DNA from: Candidatus Moranbacteria bacterium CG_4_9_14_3_um_filter_45_14
GTDB lineage: Bacteria > Patescibacteriota > Minisyncoccia > Moranbacterales > UBA1568
Assembly: GCA_002790675.1 (NCBI GenBank)
Contig: PFVP01000009.1
Coordinates: 1-10,084, forward strand
Direction: 5' to 3'
Length of the DNA: 10,084 bases
In this document: positions 1 through 6,218 of the stretch, piece after piece
Layout: every line of letters starts with the position of its first letter
Position numbering within the stretch: position 1 is the first letter of the stretch
Position numbers and translations under genes: made by a program
Notes under the pieces: model-generated
The model's database searches: none
Told to the model about the DNA's origin: nothing
The model's input: only the letters and a program-made list of their open reading frames with translations

Positions 1-4
1 GCAG

Positions 5-33
5 TTGACAGAATACAGACAATAAGTTATAAT
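5..33 (+). promoter_or_regulatory. Perfect-consensus sigma-70-type promoter for the cold-shock gene
   Basis: A TTGACA -35 hexamer (5-10) and a TATAAT -10 hexamer (28-33) are separated by exactly 17 bp, the textbook optimum. The start of transcription is expected near 40, giving a 5' leader of about 70 nt before the cold-shock ATG. Such an ideal promoter fits a highly expressed housekeeping gene. The leader has no Shine-Dalgarno sequence just before the ATG. Confidence 0.85.
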
Positions 34-108
34 GAAGAGGTGTATAAAAGGCACAGCAGGAAACAGAGTCGAGTTTTCGCAGTATATAAGCAACCGTAAA
101 AAAATCGT

Positions 109-306
109 ATGCAAGGAACTATCAAAACCCTTACAGACCGAGGATTCGGATTCATCTCTCGCGAAGGCGAAGAGAAGGATTTGTTTTTTCACTCTAAGGA
201 ACTCGTAGGAGTTACTTATGACGAATTGAAAGTAGGCGACACTGTCTCTTTCGAAGTTGTCAATGGTGAAAAAGGTCCAGCAGCTACAGGCGTATCTCGC
301 GTGTAA
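109..306 (+). CDS. csp: Cold-shock domain protein (CspA family)
   Basis: This is a single cold-shock domain of 65 residues, the usual length for the family. It should be a cytoplasmic single-stranded RNA/DNA-binding protein that melts RNA structure and acts as an RNA chaperone. Both nucleic-acid-binding motifs are visible: an RNP1-like RGFGFI segment near residues 11-16 and an RNP2-like DLFFHS segment near residues 24-29. A GDTVSFEV strand and the usual G-P-A-A-x-x-V ending follow. The ATG at 109 is the only sensible start because it gives the complete N-terminal strand. No Shine-Dalgarno sequence precedes it; the bases just upstream are A-rich. It has its own consensus promoter and its own strong terminator, so it is monocistronic. 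The family call is secure; whether it responds to cold is not visible here. Confidence 0.95.
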   Translation: MQGTIKTLTDRGFGFISREGEEKDLFFHSKELVGVTYDELKVGDTVSFEVVNGEKGPAATGVSRV

Positions 307-321
307 TCTAAAAGTCTTTTC

Positions 322-350
322 AAAAACACCCTCTTCGGAGGGTGTTTTTT
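322..350 (+). terminator. Intrinsic terminator of the cold-shock gene
   Basis: Bases 327-333 (CACCCTC) pair with 338-344 (GAGGGTG) around a UUCG tetraloop at 334-337 closed by C-G, an exceptionally stable loop. Flanking A and T runs (322-326 and 345-349) extend the stem and provide the U-tract. It lies 16 nt after the cold-shock stop codon. Because of the A-run it could also work to some degree on the opposite strand, but no minus-strand gene needs it. Confidence 0.93.
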
Positions 351-354
351 ATTG

Positions 355-363
355 TGATATACT
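355..363 (+). promoter_or_regulatory. Candidate extended -10 promoter for the 140-residue membrane protein
   Basis: TG at 355-356, one spacer base, then TATACT at 358-363 matches the extended -10 form TGnTATAAT with one mismatch. No good -35 box lies 17 bp upstream, where the preceding terminator sits, but extended -10 promoters can work without one. Transcription would start near 370, right at the AGAGGA ribosome-binding sequence (371-376), so the 5' leader would be very short. This is prediction from motif only. Confidence 0.5.
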
Positions 364-384
364 GAAACTAAGAGGAAATAATAA

Positions 385-402
385 ATGAGAAAAACAGTAT
401 GA
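385..402 (+). CDS. Five-codon mini-ORF overlapping the next start (possible coupling leader)
   Basis: ATG at 385 begins MRKTV and ends at TGA 400-402. The strong Shine-Dalgarno AGAGGA at 371-376 is 8 nt before this ATG, an ideal spacing, whereas it is 22 nt before the ATG of the 140-residue gene at 399. The mini-ORF stop overlaps that ATG in an ATGA arrangement (399-402), the usual geometry for termination-reinitiation coupling. The peptide itself need have no function. The alternative is that the ribosome uses 399 without a Shine-Dalgarno, as most genes in this window seem to, and the mini-ORF is chance. Confidence 0.4.
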   Translation: MRKTV

Positions 403-821
403 CAGCACCATTTTTCAGTATCTTTGCTCTTATAGCAGAGTTTTGCGTGACAGCAGTCGTGTTCTATGTTATTTGGACTGCTATTGCCAATGTCCGTTTC
501 AATCGGAAACTTGGATTTGGAGTATTGGCATACGAGGTGATTTTCAATATTTCCTATATGGTGATGCGATCACTCGAGCACGTGAGCGAGAAACCATCTG
601 TCGTCGAGAAACCAGGCGAGACGGCACTCGCTATTTTTCATGGAACTTTTTCACTTGTTATGTTCATCGCTCTCGTTATCTTCTTTATCGTTGCTGATAA
701 ACACTATGCCAAAGGCGAAAATTTCTTTGTCCATCATCATCGTCTGACATCTGTGTTTCTTTATTCCTGGAGCGTTTCCGTTCTTTCCGGAGCCCTCTTC
801 TTCGCTCGCCTGTATTTATAA
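399..821 (+). CDS. Four-helix membrane protein with conserved-looking histidines (DUF420/CtaM-like?)
   Basis: The 140-residue product is almost entirely membrane-embedded, with helices near residues 5-30, 40-58, 78-99 and 117-139. Histidines sit at H61, H81 and H102, and there is an HHHR cluster at 112-115 just before the last helix. Spacing and layout recall DUF420 (YozB/CtaM) proteins: about 130-140 residues, four helices, a His in helix 3 and a His-Arg before helix 4. CtaM-type proteins help assemble haem-copper oxidases, which would suit the copper genes downstream, but I recognise this only from general pattern and could not align it. It has its own candidate promoter and the unusual mini-ORF overlap at its start. 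No terminator with a U-tract follows directly. The coding call is secure; the function is not. Confidence 0.8.
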   Translation: MTAPFFSIFALIAEFCVTAVVFYVIWTAIANVRFNRKLGFGVLAYEVIFNISYMVMRSLEHVSEKPSVVEKPGETALAIFHGTFSLVMFIALVIFFIVADKHYAKGENFFVHHHRLTSVFLYSWSVSVLSGALFFARLYL

Positions 822-875
822 AAATAAAAAGCCCTCAATGCAGGAGAGCGACTGAGTCCCTTGAAAAAGATTAAC

Positions 876-893
876 GGAAAAATATATTTTTCC
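876..893. repeat. Perfect 18-bp palindrome in the 822-1020 intergenic region
   Basis: GGAAAAATATATTTTTCC reads identically on both strands with no central gap. Its symmetry suits a dimeric DNA-binding protein. It could also form an A/U-rich hairpin in RNA, though with little or no loop. It lies about 90 bp upstream of the -35 box of the secreted Met-rich protein gene, rather far for a simple repressor. It does not match the CopY or CsoR operator patterns I know. The function is unknown. Confidence 0.55.
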
Positions 894-894
894 C

Positions 895-921
895 TGAGAA
901 ATCCAGGTGGGTCTCAATTTT
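895..921 (+). terminator. Weak terminator-like hairpin after the membrane protein gene
   Basis: TGAGA (895-899) can pair with TCTCA (912-916), with a possible inner CC/GG pairing, and AATTTTT follows. The stem is short and the inner part imperfect, and it begins about 75 nt after the preceding stop codon. It is the best candidate for ending that transcript before the next promoter, but the support is slight. Confidence 0.3.
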
Positions 922-982
922 TCGCAGTCCCTTCTGAAGGCTTTTCGTCTCGAGTATAGCATTTATTTCGGAGGTTTCATAG

Positions 983-1011
983 TTGCCAGAAGCGATGAAA
1001 TAATGTATAGT
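983..1011 (+). promoter_or_regulatory. Promoter for the secreted Met-rich protein, probably giving a leaderless mRNA
   Basis: TTGCCA (983-988) and TATAGT (1006-1011) are separated by 17 bp. They match the consensus hexamers at five of six positions each. Transcription would begin near 1018, within a few bases of the ATG at 1021, so the message would have essentially no 5' leader. In-frame ATGs at 1003 and 1012 lie inside or just after the -10 box and are unlikely starts if this promoter is real. Confidence 0.6.
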
Positions 1012-1020
1012 ATGATCACT

Positions 1021-1437
1021 ATGAAATTTCTGAGAAAGATCATTACGGGAAGCTTGATTGTCACACTCACATCGTTTGCGGGGAGTTTTTGTGCACGTCC
1101 GATGCAGGCACAGGCAGCTATGATCGGTGGAGGAGATTCTATGGTTATGGATATGTCTTTGTCGGATATGGAGCACGGCACAGAAGATGGGGACACTGCA
1201 CAAGTCGAGGCTACTGCAACATCTACAATCAATCTGTGCGTATTAAATTGCGCTACCAATGCACTGCAGGCCACCGCGATCAAGAAAGCAAGTATTGACA
1301 ATACTCTGAATGTTCTTGCGGTAATCTCTCAGACTGAACAACTCCAGTCCTTCGAATTTTTCCCCAACCCGTCTTATATGACAGGGGTGCATCCTCCGTC
1401 CCCGGATATCCTTTCTTCCGTAGTCAAAATAGAATAG
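1021..1437 (+). CDS. Small secreted Met/Asp-rich protein, putative copper binder
   Basis: From ATG 1021 the product is 138 residues. It starts with a clear Sec signal peptide: basic MKFLRK, a hydrophobic core to about residue 23, and AQA-A near 30-33 as a probable cleavage site. Cys24 is not in a good lipobox. The mature N-terminus holds Met41, Met43, Met45 and Met50 with His52 and several Asp/Glu, a pattern typical of Cu+ binding outside the cytoplasm. A CVLNC pair follows (C73 and C77), and the tail contains an HPPSPD segment. I do not recognise a named family. The open frame extends back to GTG 907, but that part looks non-coding and would bury the signal peptide. It has its own promoter and lies upstream of the copper cluster, which supports a copper role by context only. 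It ends with TAG. Confidence 0.75.
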   Translation: MKFLRKIITGSLIVTLTSFAGSFCARPMQAQAAMIGGGDSMVMDMSLSDMEHGTEDGDTAQVEATATSTINLCVLNCATNALQATAIKKASIDNTLNVLAVISQTEQLQSFEFFPNPSYMTGVHPPSPDILSSVVKIE

Positions 1438-1497
1438 ATTTTTCGATGACGTTCTGAGGAAACGGATTTTTCATTCGCTCTTCTTTACGTCAGACTG

Positions 1498-1525
1498 CCA
1501 TTTCCTCGTCTGAGAAATGGTTTTT
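1498..1525 (+). terminator. Intrinsic terminator before the copper cluster, possibly an attenuator
   Basis: CCATTTC (1498-1504) pairs with GAAATGG (1514-1520), and T1521-T1525 follow directly. TC at 1506-1507 can also pair with GA at 1512-1513, leaving a bulge at 1505. It lies about 60 nt after the secreted-protein stop and about 30 nt before the HMA-fusion start. The 5' arm can instead pair with upstream GAGGAAACGG (1456-1465) at nine of ten positions, which would prevent terminator formation. I see no confident promoter between this hairpin and the ATG at 1557, so the copper cluster may depend on read-through. Confidence 0.75.
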
Positions 1526-1556
1526 ATTTCTTTAATTATCAGGTAACGAAGAATCT

Positions 1557-2894
1557 ATGAACAAGACGACTATCGATATTTCTGGGATGCATTGTCGTTC
1601 GTGCGAACTCTTGACAGAGGACGAACTCGCGAGCGTACCAGGCGTGAAAAAAGTGAAAACAAATTTTCGTAAAGGTACAGCAGACATATTTTATGAAGGC
1701 GAAAAACCGAGTAGCTCTGATATAGAAAGAGCGATACAAAACGCCGGTTATACCGTAGGCAAGGGCGATCGACCGTGGATTATTTCGGACATATCGGCTT
1801 GGGTAGAAACGCTTTTTGCTTTGGGTATCATTCTTGTTCTTTTTCTGTTCGTGCAAGCGTTCGGACTTTTCAACATTTCTCTCGGATCATCTGAAAGATT
1901 GACAAGTCTCCCGTTCGTCTTGCTCTTGGGGCTGGTGGCAGGGCTCTCGACGTGTATGGCGATGGTGGGCGGTCTTGTACTTGCGGTGTCAGCGCGTTTC
2001 AGCGAGCGTCATCCGGAGGCGAGCGTGCGGAAGAAATTCTTGCCACATCTCTATTTCAATCTTGGTCGTATTGGCGGATTTTCGCTTCTAGGTGGATTGC
2101 TCGGTGCCCTCGGCGCGACTTTTCAACTCTCATCACTTTCTATCGGAGCGCTGACAGTCATTATCGGTGGCATAATGCTCCTTGTAGGATTGCAGTTACT
2201 TGAATTATTTCCTCGGCTTTCCGGATGGAAGCTCCAGTTACCAAAGAGTATCGCGCGGATGCTTGGCATCCAATCACATACGAAAAAAGAATATAGCCAT
2301 TCACGAGCGATGTTTCTCGGAGCGATGACATTTTTCTTGCCATGCGGATTCACTCAGCTGGTGCAGTTGTTCGTGGTAGCGACAGGCAGTCCGATGATCG
2401 GCGCGTTTACGATGGGAACGTTCGCACTTGGGACGGCGCCGGGACTCTTGGGAATCGGCGGGGTGGCTGCAACAGCCAAAGGAGCTTTTCGGAGATTCTT
2501 CTTCAAGGGAGCAGGTATCGTGGTCATTGTTCTGGGTATTTTCAATTTTCAGAATGGCTCTGCTCTGGTGAGACTCGGTGGACCGGTCAGTGGGAACAAT
2601 ACAGCACAGACCGGTGTGCTCACCAAGGATGCGCAGATTATTCGCATCACTCAGAAGGCTAATGGTTATTTCCCGAGTACGCTCTCGGTGAAGAAAGGCC
2701 AATCCGTGAAACTGATTATTGATTCGGAGGATTCGTATACCTGTGCCTCGAGTTTCATACTGCCGAAAGCCGGTATTCGGGAGACCCTGCAACCGGGAGA
2801 AAATGTGATCGAATTTATGCCGGACAAAGTAGGCACTCTCCCATTCAGTTGTTCGATGGGAATGTATCGTGGTGTCATCAATGTTACTGAATAA
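1557..2894 (+). CDS. HMA - DsbD_2/UreH-like membrane domain - cupredoxin fusion protein
   Basis: This 445-residue protein has three parts. Residues 1-70 form a heavy-metal-associated domain with GMHCRSC (C13, C16), a Cu+ site expected in the cytoplasm. Residues 82-340 form a polytopic membrane domain of the DsbD_2 / UreH-like (TauE/SafE-annotated) type, with signature segments AGLSTCMAMVGG (C133) and FFLPCGF (C263). Residues 355-445 form a cupredoxin-like beta domain with C396 and a terminal CSMGM (C432, M434, M436), plausible copper ligands on the outer face. Similar fusions are known in bacterial copper clusters, often annotated as sulfite exporters. I infer a role in moving copper or electrons across the membrane rather than sulfite. 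The usual second cysteine of the first membrane motif (CxxMC) is Val137 here. Only a poor Shine-Dalgarno precedes ATG 1557. The stop is 2 nt before the next gene, so co-translation is likely. Confidence 0.88.
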   Translation: MNKTTIDISGMHCRSCELLTEDELASVPGVKKVKTNFRKGTADIFYEGEKPSSSDIERAIQNAGYTVGKGDRPWIISDISAWVETLFALGIILVLFLFVQAFGLFNISLGSSERLTSLPFVLLLGLVAGLSTCMAMVGGLVLAVSARFSERHPEASVRKKFLPHLYFNLGRIGGFSLLGGLLGALGATFQLSSLSIGALTVIIGGIMLLVGLQLLELFPRLSGWKLQLPKSIARMLGIQSHTKKEYSHSRAMFLGAMTFFLPCGFTQLVQLFVVATGSPMIGAFTMGTFALGTAPGLLGIGGVAATAKGAFRRFFFKGAGIVVIVLGIFNFQNGSALVRLGGPVSGNNTAQTGVLTKDAQIIRITQKANGYFPSTLSVKKGQSVKLIIDSEDSYTCASSFILPKAGIRETLQPGENVIEFMPDKVGTLPFSCSMGMYRGVINVTE

Positions 2895-2896
2895 AT

Positions 2897-3103
2897 ATGA
2901 ACACACAAACATTTCAAATTAATGGCTTTCATTGTGACGCGTGCGTGAAAGTATCGACGATGAAAATCAAAAAAATAAGTGATGTTCACGACGTGACTAT
3001 TACCGCGGAGGGAAAGGCTAGTGTCTCAGCGGAACGGGAGATTGTGCTTGATGAAGTGGAACAGGCATTGTCTGGGCTTGGTTATACTGTTGTAATGGTA
3101 TGA
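2897..3103 (+). CDS. copZ: Stand-alone HMA copper chaperone (CopZ-like)
   Basis: The 68-residue product is a single HMA domain of the usual length with the metal-binding loop GFHCDAC (C13, C16). The canonical Met before His is replaced by Phe. The rest follows the beta-alpha-beta-beta-alpha-beta pattern, ending in an ALSGLGYTV segment. It should bind Cu+ in the cytoplasm and pass it to the HMA domains of the neighbouring ATPase and fusion protein. ATG 2897 lies 2 nt after the fusion-protein stop, with no separate Shine-Dalgarno, so translation is probably coupled. The gene ends with TGA, evidence that UGA is a stop codon here. The symbol reflects function by analogy; sequence alone cannot separate CopZ from other small HMA proteins. 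Confidence 0.88.
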   Translation: MNTQTFQINGFHCDACVKVSTMKIKKISDVHDVTITAEGKASVSAEREIVLDEVEQALSGLGYTVVMV

Positions 3104-3137
3104 TGGCTCTAATTTACTCTTATGAATATGAATACTT

Positions 3138-6100
3138 ATGAAGAAAAAAATATTTTTGCAAATTACAGGAATGCACTGTGCATCGTGTGAAATGCTTATC
3201 AAAGAAGAACTGAACGAACTTTCCGGTGTGAGTGATGCCGTGATAGATTCGAAAACAGGGAAAGGAGAACTGCTCCTTGATGATGAATTGTCTTCATCAA
3301 ATGATGTATTGGAGGCGATACAGCGTGCGGGATACACTGCGGAAATCCTTTCCGAGGAGAGGGTGGAAACAAACGATTCTTTTCCGGAAAAATCAGAAGT
3401 TATCGTCACCCAGAATACCGTGCAGAAAGGAGATCCGATCAAAATGAAGCTTGAAACAAAGATAGAAGCCGAAGGAAAAGTGCTCCAAGGAACAGATGGG
3501 AAATCTTATTTCGAAGGGAAAATCAAGAATGATAGGAGTGCAGAATTTGATATTCCTTCAAATGATACGGAAGCGAAGAAATTTGTCGATCATCTTGTGA
3601 GCGCTTCGAATATGGCACATCTCTTTGATGTCATTGTTGGGAGTGGTGTGAAAGATACGGCACCAGAGCATATACTTCCATCACAAACTGTGGGTGTCAA
3701 TGGAAAGAAAGACGAGGGAACGACTCAAAAGATAAGTGTGGAGAATGATTCAAAAAACGAGAATAAGCGGGTAAGTCTGTCACTTTTTGGGATGCACTGT
3801 TCATCGTGTGCCAATATCATTGAAAGACAATTGAAGAAGGTACCGGGAGTGAAACAAGCGACCGTCAATTTCTCAGCAGAGAAAGCCTCCATTCTTTTCG
3901 ATGAAGGGACTGCTGATACGAAAATTTTGATGGAGGCCATTGCCAAGGCTGGGTATCACGCAGAGGAAGTCGATGTGAAAGATACAGAGTATGAGACACG
4001 GAAACGCGAGAAAGAAACTTTTGTCTATTGGAATAAGTTTCTCTTTGGTGCCATTCTGAGTTTTCCGATGCTCTATTTTATGCTGTTCGATTTCGTCAAT
4101 TGGCTCCCGGGAGAAAAAACGCTGGCACCGTATATCGGGGTGTTCTCCCTTCTTCTCACCATTCCGGTGCAGTTCATTATCGGGGCGGGGTTCTACAAGG
4201 GGATGTGGGCAGCGCTCAAGATGAAGACATTCAATATGGATAGTCTCATCGCTATCGGAACATCGACCGCATTTTTTTACAGTCTGTATAATTTCATATC
4301 GTACGCCATCGCGAACGAATCGATCATTGGTGTCGAGGGTATGAAAATTCCGGATCTGTATTTCGAAACAGCTGCTTACCTGATCACGTTTGTTATTCTT
4401 GGGAAGTGGCTCGAAATTCGTACGAAAGGTAAGACGTCGGATGCCATCAAGAAACTGATGGGGCTTCAAGCGAAAACGGCGCGGGTGATCCGTTCCGGAC
4501 AAACGATAGATATCGCTATCGATGATGTCATACACGGTGATATTGTCATTGTCCGTCCTGGCGAGAAAGTTCCTGTCGATGGAAAAATAACGAAAGGTTC
4601 TTCCGCAGTCGATGAATCGATGATTACAGGAGAGAGTCTCCCTATGGAAAAAAATGTGGGTGACATGGTGACAGGAGGAACGATCAACAAGACAGGAAGT
4701 TTCGAATTCGAAGCGACAAAAATCGGAAGTGAGACAACACTTGCTCAGATTATTCGTCTCATCGAAGAAGCCCAAGGATCAAAAGCACCCATTCAGGGTT
4801 TTGCGGATAAGATCTCGGCATGGTTTGTACCCGCAGTGATTGGAATAGCTCTCCTTACGTTTGTTGTGTGGTATTTCGCTCTCGGATCGACACTGACGTT
4901 TGCTCTGATGGCATTTACCTCAGTGATTGTCATTGCTTGTCCGTGTGCACTCGGACTGGCGACGCCGACATCGCTTATGGTCGGAACCGGCAAGGGTGCC
5001 GAGTATGGCATCCTCGTAAAAGGAGGAGAAGCTCTCGAAGCAGCGAGCAATATTTCTGCCGTCATATTTGATAAGACAGGGACATTGACCAAAGGAAGGC
5101 CTGAGGTAACGGACATTGTATCATTTGGATCACAAGATGAAGATGAAATTCTGGCCATTGCTGCAAGCTTGGAAAAACTCTCAGAACATCCATTGGCGGA
5201 AGCGATCTACACGTATGCAGGGGAAGAAAATATCGATTTGGCAGAGGTACAGAATTTCAGTGCTATCCCAGGTCATGGAGTACAAGGAGATGTGAATGGT
5301 ATAACTTACTACTTCGGGAATCGAAAATTGATGACTGAGGCACTTGGTTTGGAAGTACATAAAATCGAACGTAGAATGTCGCGTCTCGAAGAGCAAGGAA
5401 AAACAGCGATGATTCTTGCGACAAAGGATGGATTGGTCGGCACTATTGCTGTGGCTGATACGGTGAAAGAGACCTCTCGTGAAGCAGTGGAAAAATTACA
5501 GAAAATGGGTATCGAAGTGTGGATGATCACCGGGGACAATACTCGCACGGCCGGTGCGATTGCGGAACAGGTAGGCATTGATGCCAAGAATGTTTTGGCA
5601 GAAGTGTTGCCCGAAGACAAAGCGAGTGAAGTGAAAAAGTTACAAGATGCTGGAAAAAAAGTCGCAATGATCGGTGATGGCATCAATGATGCCCCGGCTC
5701 TTGCACAATCCAATGTGGGCATCGCTATGGGATCAGGTACCGATGTGGCGATGGAAGCAGGAGATATCGTAATTATGAAGAGCGATCTTTGCGATGTCGT
5801 CACGTCGTTTCAGCTCTCCAAAGAAACAATGTGGAAAATCAGACAGAATATGTTTTTTGCTCTGTTCTACAACGTTATCGGTATTCCGATCGCCGCCCGT
5901 GTGTTCTTCGCGTTTGGGCTCGTCTTGAAACCAGAGCTCGCGGGACTGGCGATGGCGATGAGTTCGATTTCAGTGGTTGGCAATTCATTGCTCCTCCGAT
6001 TGTTTCAGCCAGGCAAGCGGAATTATATATCTCTGATTGCACCGCTTGTGATGGTCATTGTCTTTACCTTCGGATTCTTTGAATTCGCCAAGTTCAGTTC

Positions 6101-6182
6101 CGGTATGGAAGTGGAAGCGACGCAGAGTATAACGAATCAGCAGACATTGCAAGAAGCAGTTGATGTGCCGGTAAGAAAATAA
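3138..6182 (+). CDS. copA: Copper-translocating P1B-type ATPase with two HMA domains
   Basis: This 1014-residue protein couples ATP hydrolysis to Cu+ export across the cytoplasmic membrane. Two N-terminal HMA domains carry GMHCASC (C14, C17) and GMHCSSC (C221, C224). The core shows TGES (497-500), CPC in the membrane (601-603), the phosphorylation motif DKTGTLT (D645), the P1B-specific HP pair (684-685) and GDGINDAP (from 846). YN (911-912) and MxxSS-type (M941-S943) membrane residues mark the Cu+-specific P1B-1 subgroup. It is longer than the usual 750-850 residues for two reasons. About 139 residues (72-210) of unrecognised, charged sequence separate the two HMA domains. After the eighth core helix comes an extra hydrophobic segment (about 964-983) and a polar tail. 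ATG 3138 is preceded by AT-rich sequence without a Shine-Dalgarno. It lies 34 nt after the chaperone gene. Confidence 0.97.
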   Translation: MKKKIFLQITGMHCASCEMLIKEELNELSGVSDAVIDSKTGKGELLLDDELSSSNDVLEAIQRAGYTAEILSEERVETNDSFPEKSEVIVTQNTVQKGDPIKMKLETKIEAEGKVLQGTDGKSYFEGKIKNDRSAEFDIPSNDTEAKKFVDHLVSASNMAHLFDVIVGSGVKDTAPEHILPSQTVGVNGKKDEGTTQKISVENDSKNENKRVSLSLFGMHCSSCANIIERQLKKVPGVKQATVNFSAEKASILFDEGTADTKILMEAIAKAGYHAEEVDVKDTEYETRKREKETFVYWNKFLFGAILSFPMLYFMLFDFVNWLPGEKTLAPYIGVFSLLLTIPVQFIIGAGFYKGMWAALKMKTFNMDSLIAIGTSTAFFYSLYNFISYAIANESIIGVEGMKIPDLYFETAAYLITFVILGKWLEIRTKGKTSDAIKKLMGLQAKTARVIRSGQTIDIAIDDVIHGDIVIVRPGEKVPVDGKITKGSSAVDESMITGESLPMEKNVGDMVTGGTINKTGSFEFEATKIGSETTLAQIIRLIEEAQGSKAPIQGFADKISAWFVPAVIGIALLTFVVWYFALGSTLTFALMAFTSVIVIACPCALGLATPTSLMVGTGKGAEYGILVKGGEALEAASNISAVIFDKTGTLTKGRPEVTDIVSFGSQDEDEILAIAASLEKLSEHPLAEAIYTYAGEENIDLAEVQNFSAIPGHGVQGDVNGITYYFGNRKLMTEALGLEVHKIERRMSRLEEQGKTAMILATKDGLVGTIAVADTVKETSREAVEKLQKMGIEVWMITGDNTRTAGAIAEQVGIDAKNVLAEVLPEDKASEVKKLQDAGKKVAMIGDGINDAPALAQSNVGIAMGSGTDVAMEAGDIVIMKSDLCDVVTSFQLSKETMWKIRQNMFFALFYNVIGIPIAARVFFAFGLVLKPELAGLAMAMSSISVVGNSLLLRLFQPGKRNYISLIAPLVMVIVFTFGFFEFAKFSSGMEVEATQSITNQQTLQEAVDVPVRK

Positions 6183-6185
6183 TAC

Positions 6186-6206
6186 TGTCTGTTATTTGAA
6201 CAGATA
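6186..6206 (+). other. Small hairpin between the ATPase and DUF411 genes
   Basis: TCTGTT (6188-6193) pairs with AACAGA (6199-6204) around ATTTG, and outer T-A and G-T pairs extend it to eight. It fills most of the 36-nt gap. There is no U-tract on the + strand, so it is not an intrinsic terminator; an mRNA-stability or processing role is possible. It could be chance. Confidence 0.35.
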
Positions 6207-6218
6207 AAAACAATCATT

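Noticed and set aside
831..849. GCCCTC/GAGAGC hairpin after the 140-residue gene as its terminator
   Set aside because: It has a mismatch in a six-base stem and no U-tract follows.
907..1020. Longer N-terminus of the secreted protein from GTG 907
   Set aside because: It would place 38 extra residues before a clear signal peptide, overlap the promoter at 983-1011, and has no ribosome-binding site.
1557..2894. Annotation as a sulfite exporter (TauE/SafE)
   Set aside because: The HMA and cupredoxin domains and the copper neighbours point to metal or electron transfer; the TauE label reflects only distant similarity of the membrane domain.
2301..2912. 203-codon minus-strand open frame opposite the HMA-cupredoxin fusion
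   Set aside because: It lies antisense to clearly conserved coding sequence and the composition is unlike a real protein.
3101..3103. Possible UGA recoding (code 25, as in Gracilibacteria/SR1)
   Set aside because: TGA ends the small HMA gene exactly at the expected domain length, and no conserved gene in the window contains an in-frame TGA.
3873..4775. 300-codon open frame on the minus strand inside the ATPase gene
   Set aside because: It is the exact antisense of well-conserved ATPase sequence, has no domain-like pattern, is rich in His/Arg/Phe/Ser as antisense frames often are, and has no ribosome-binding site or promoter.
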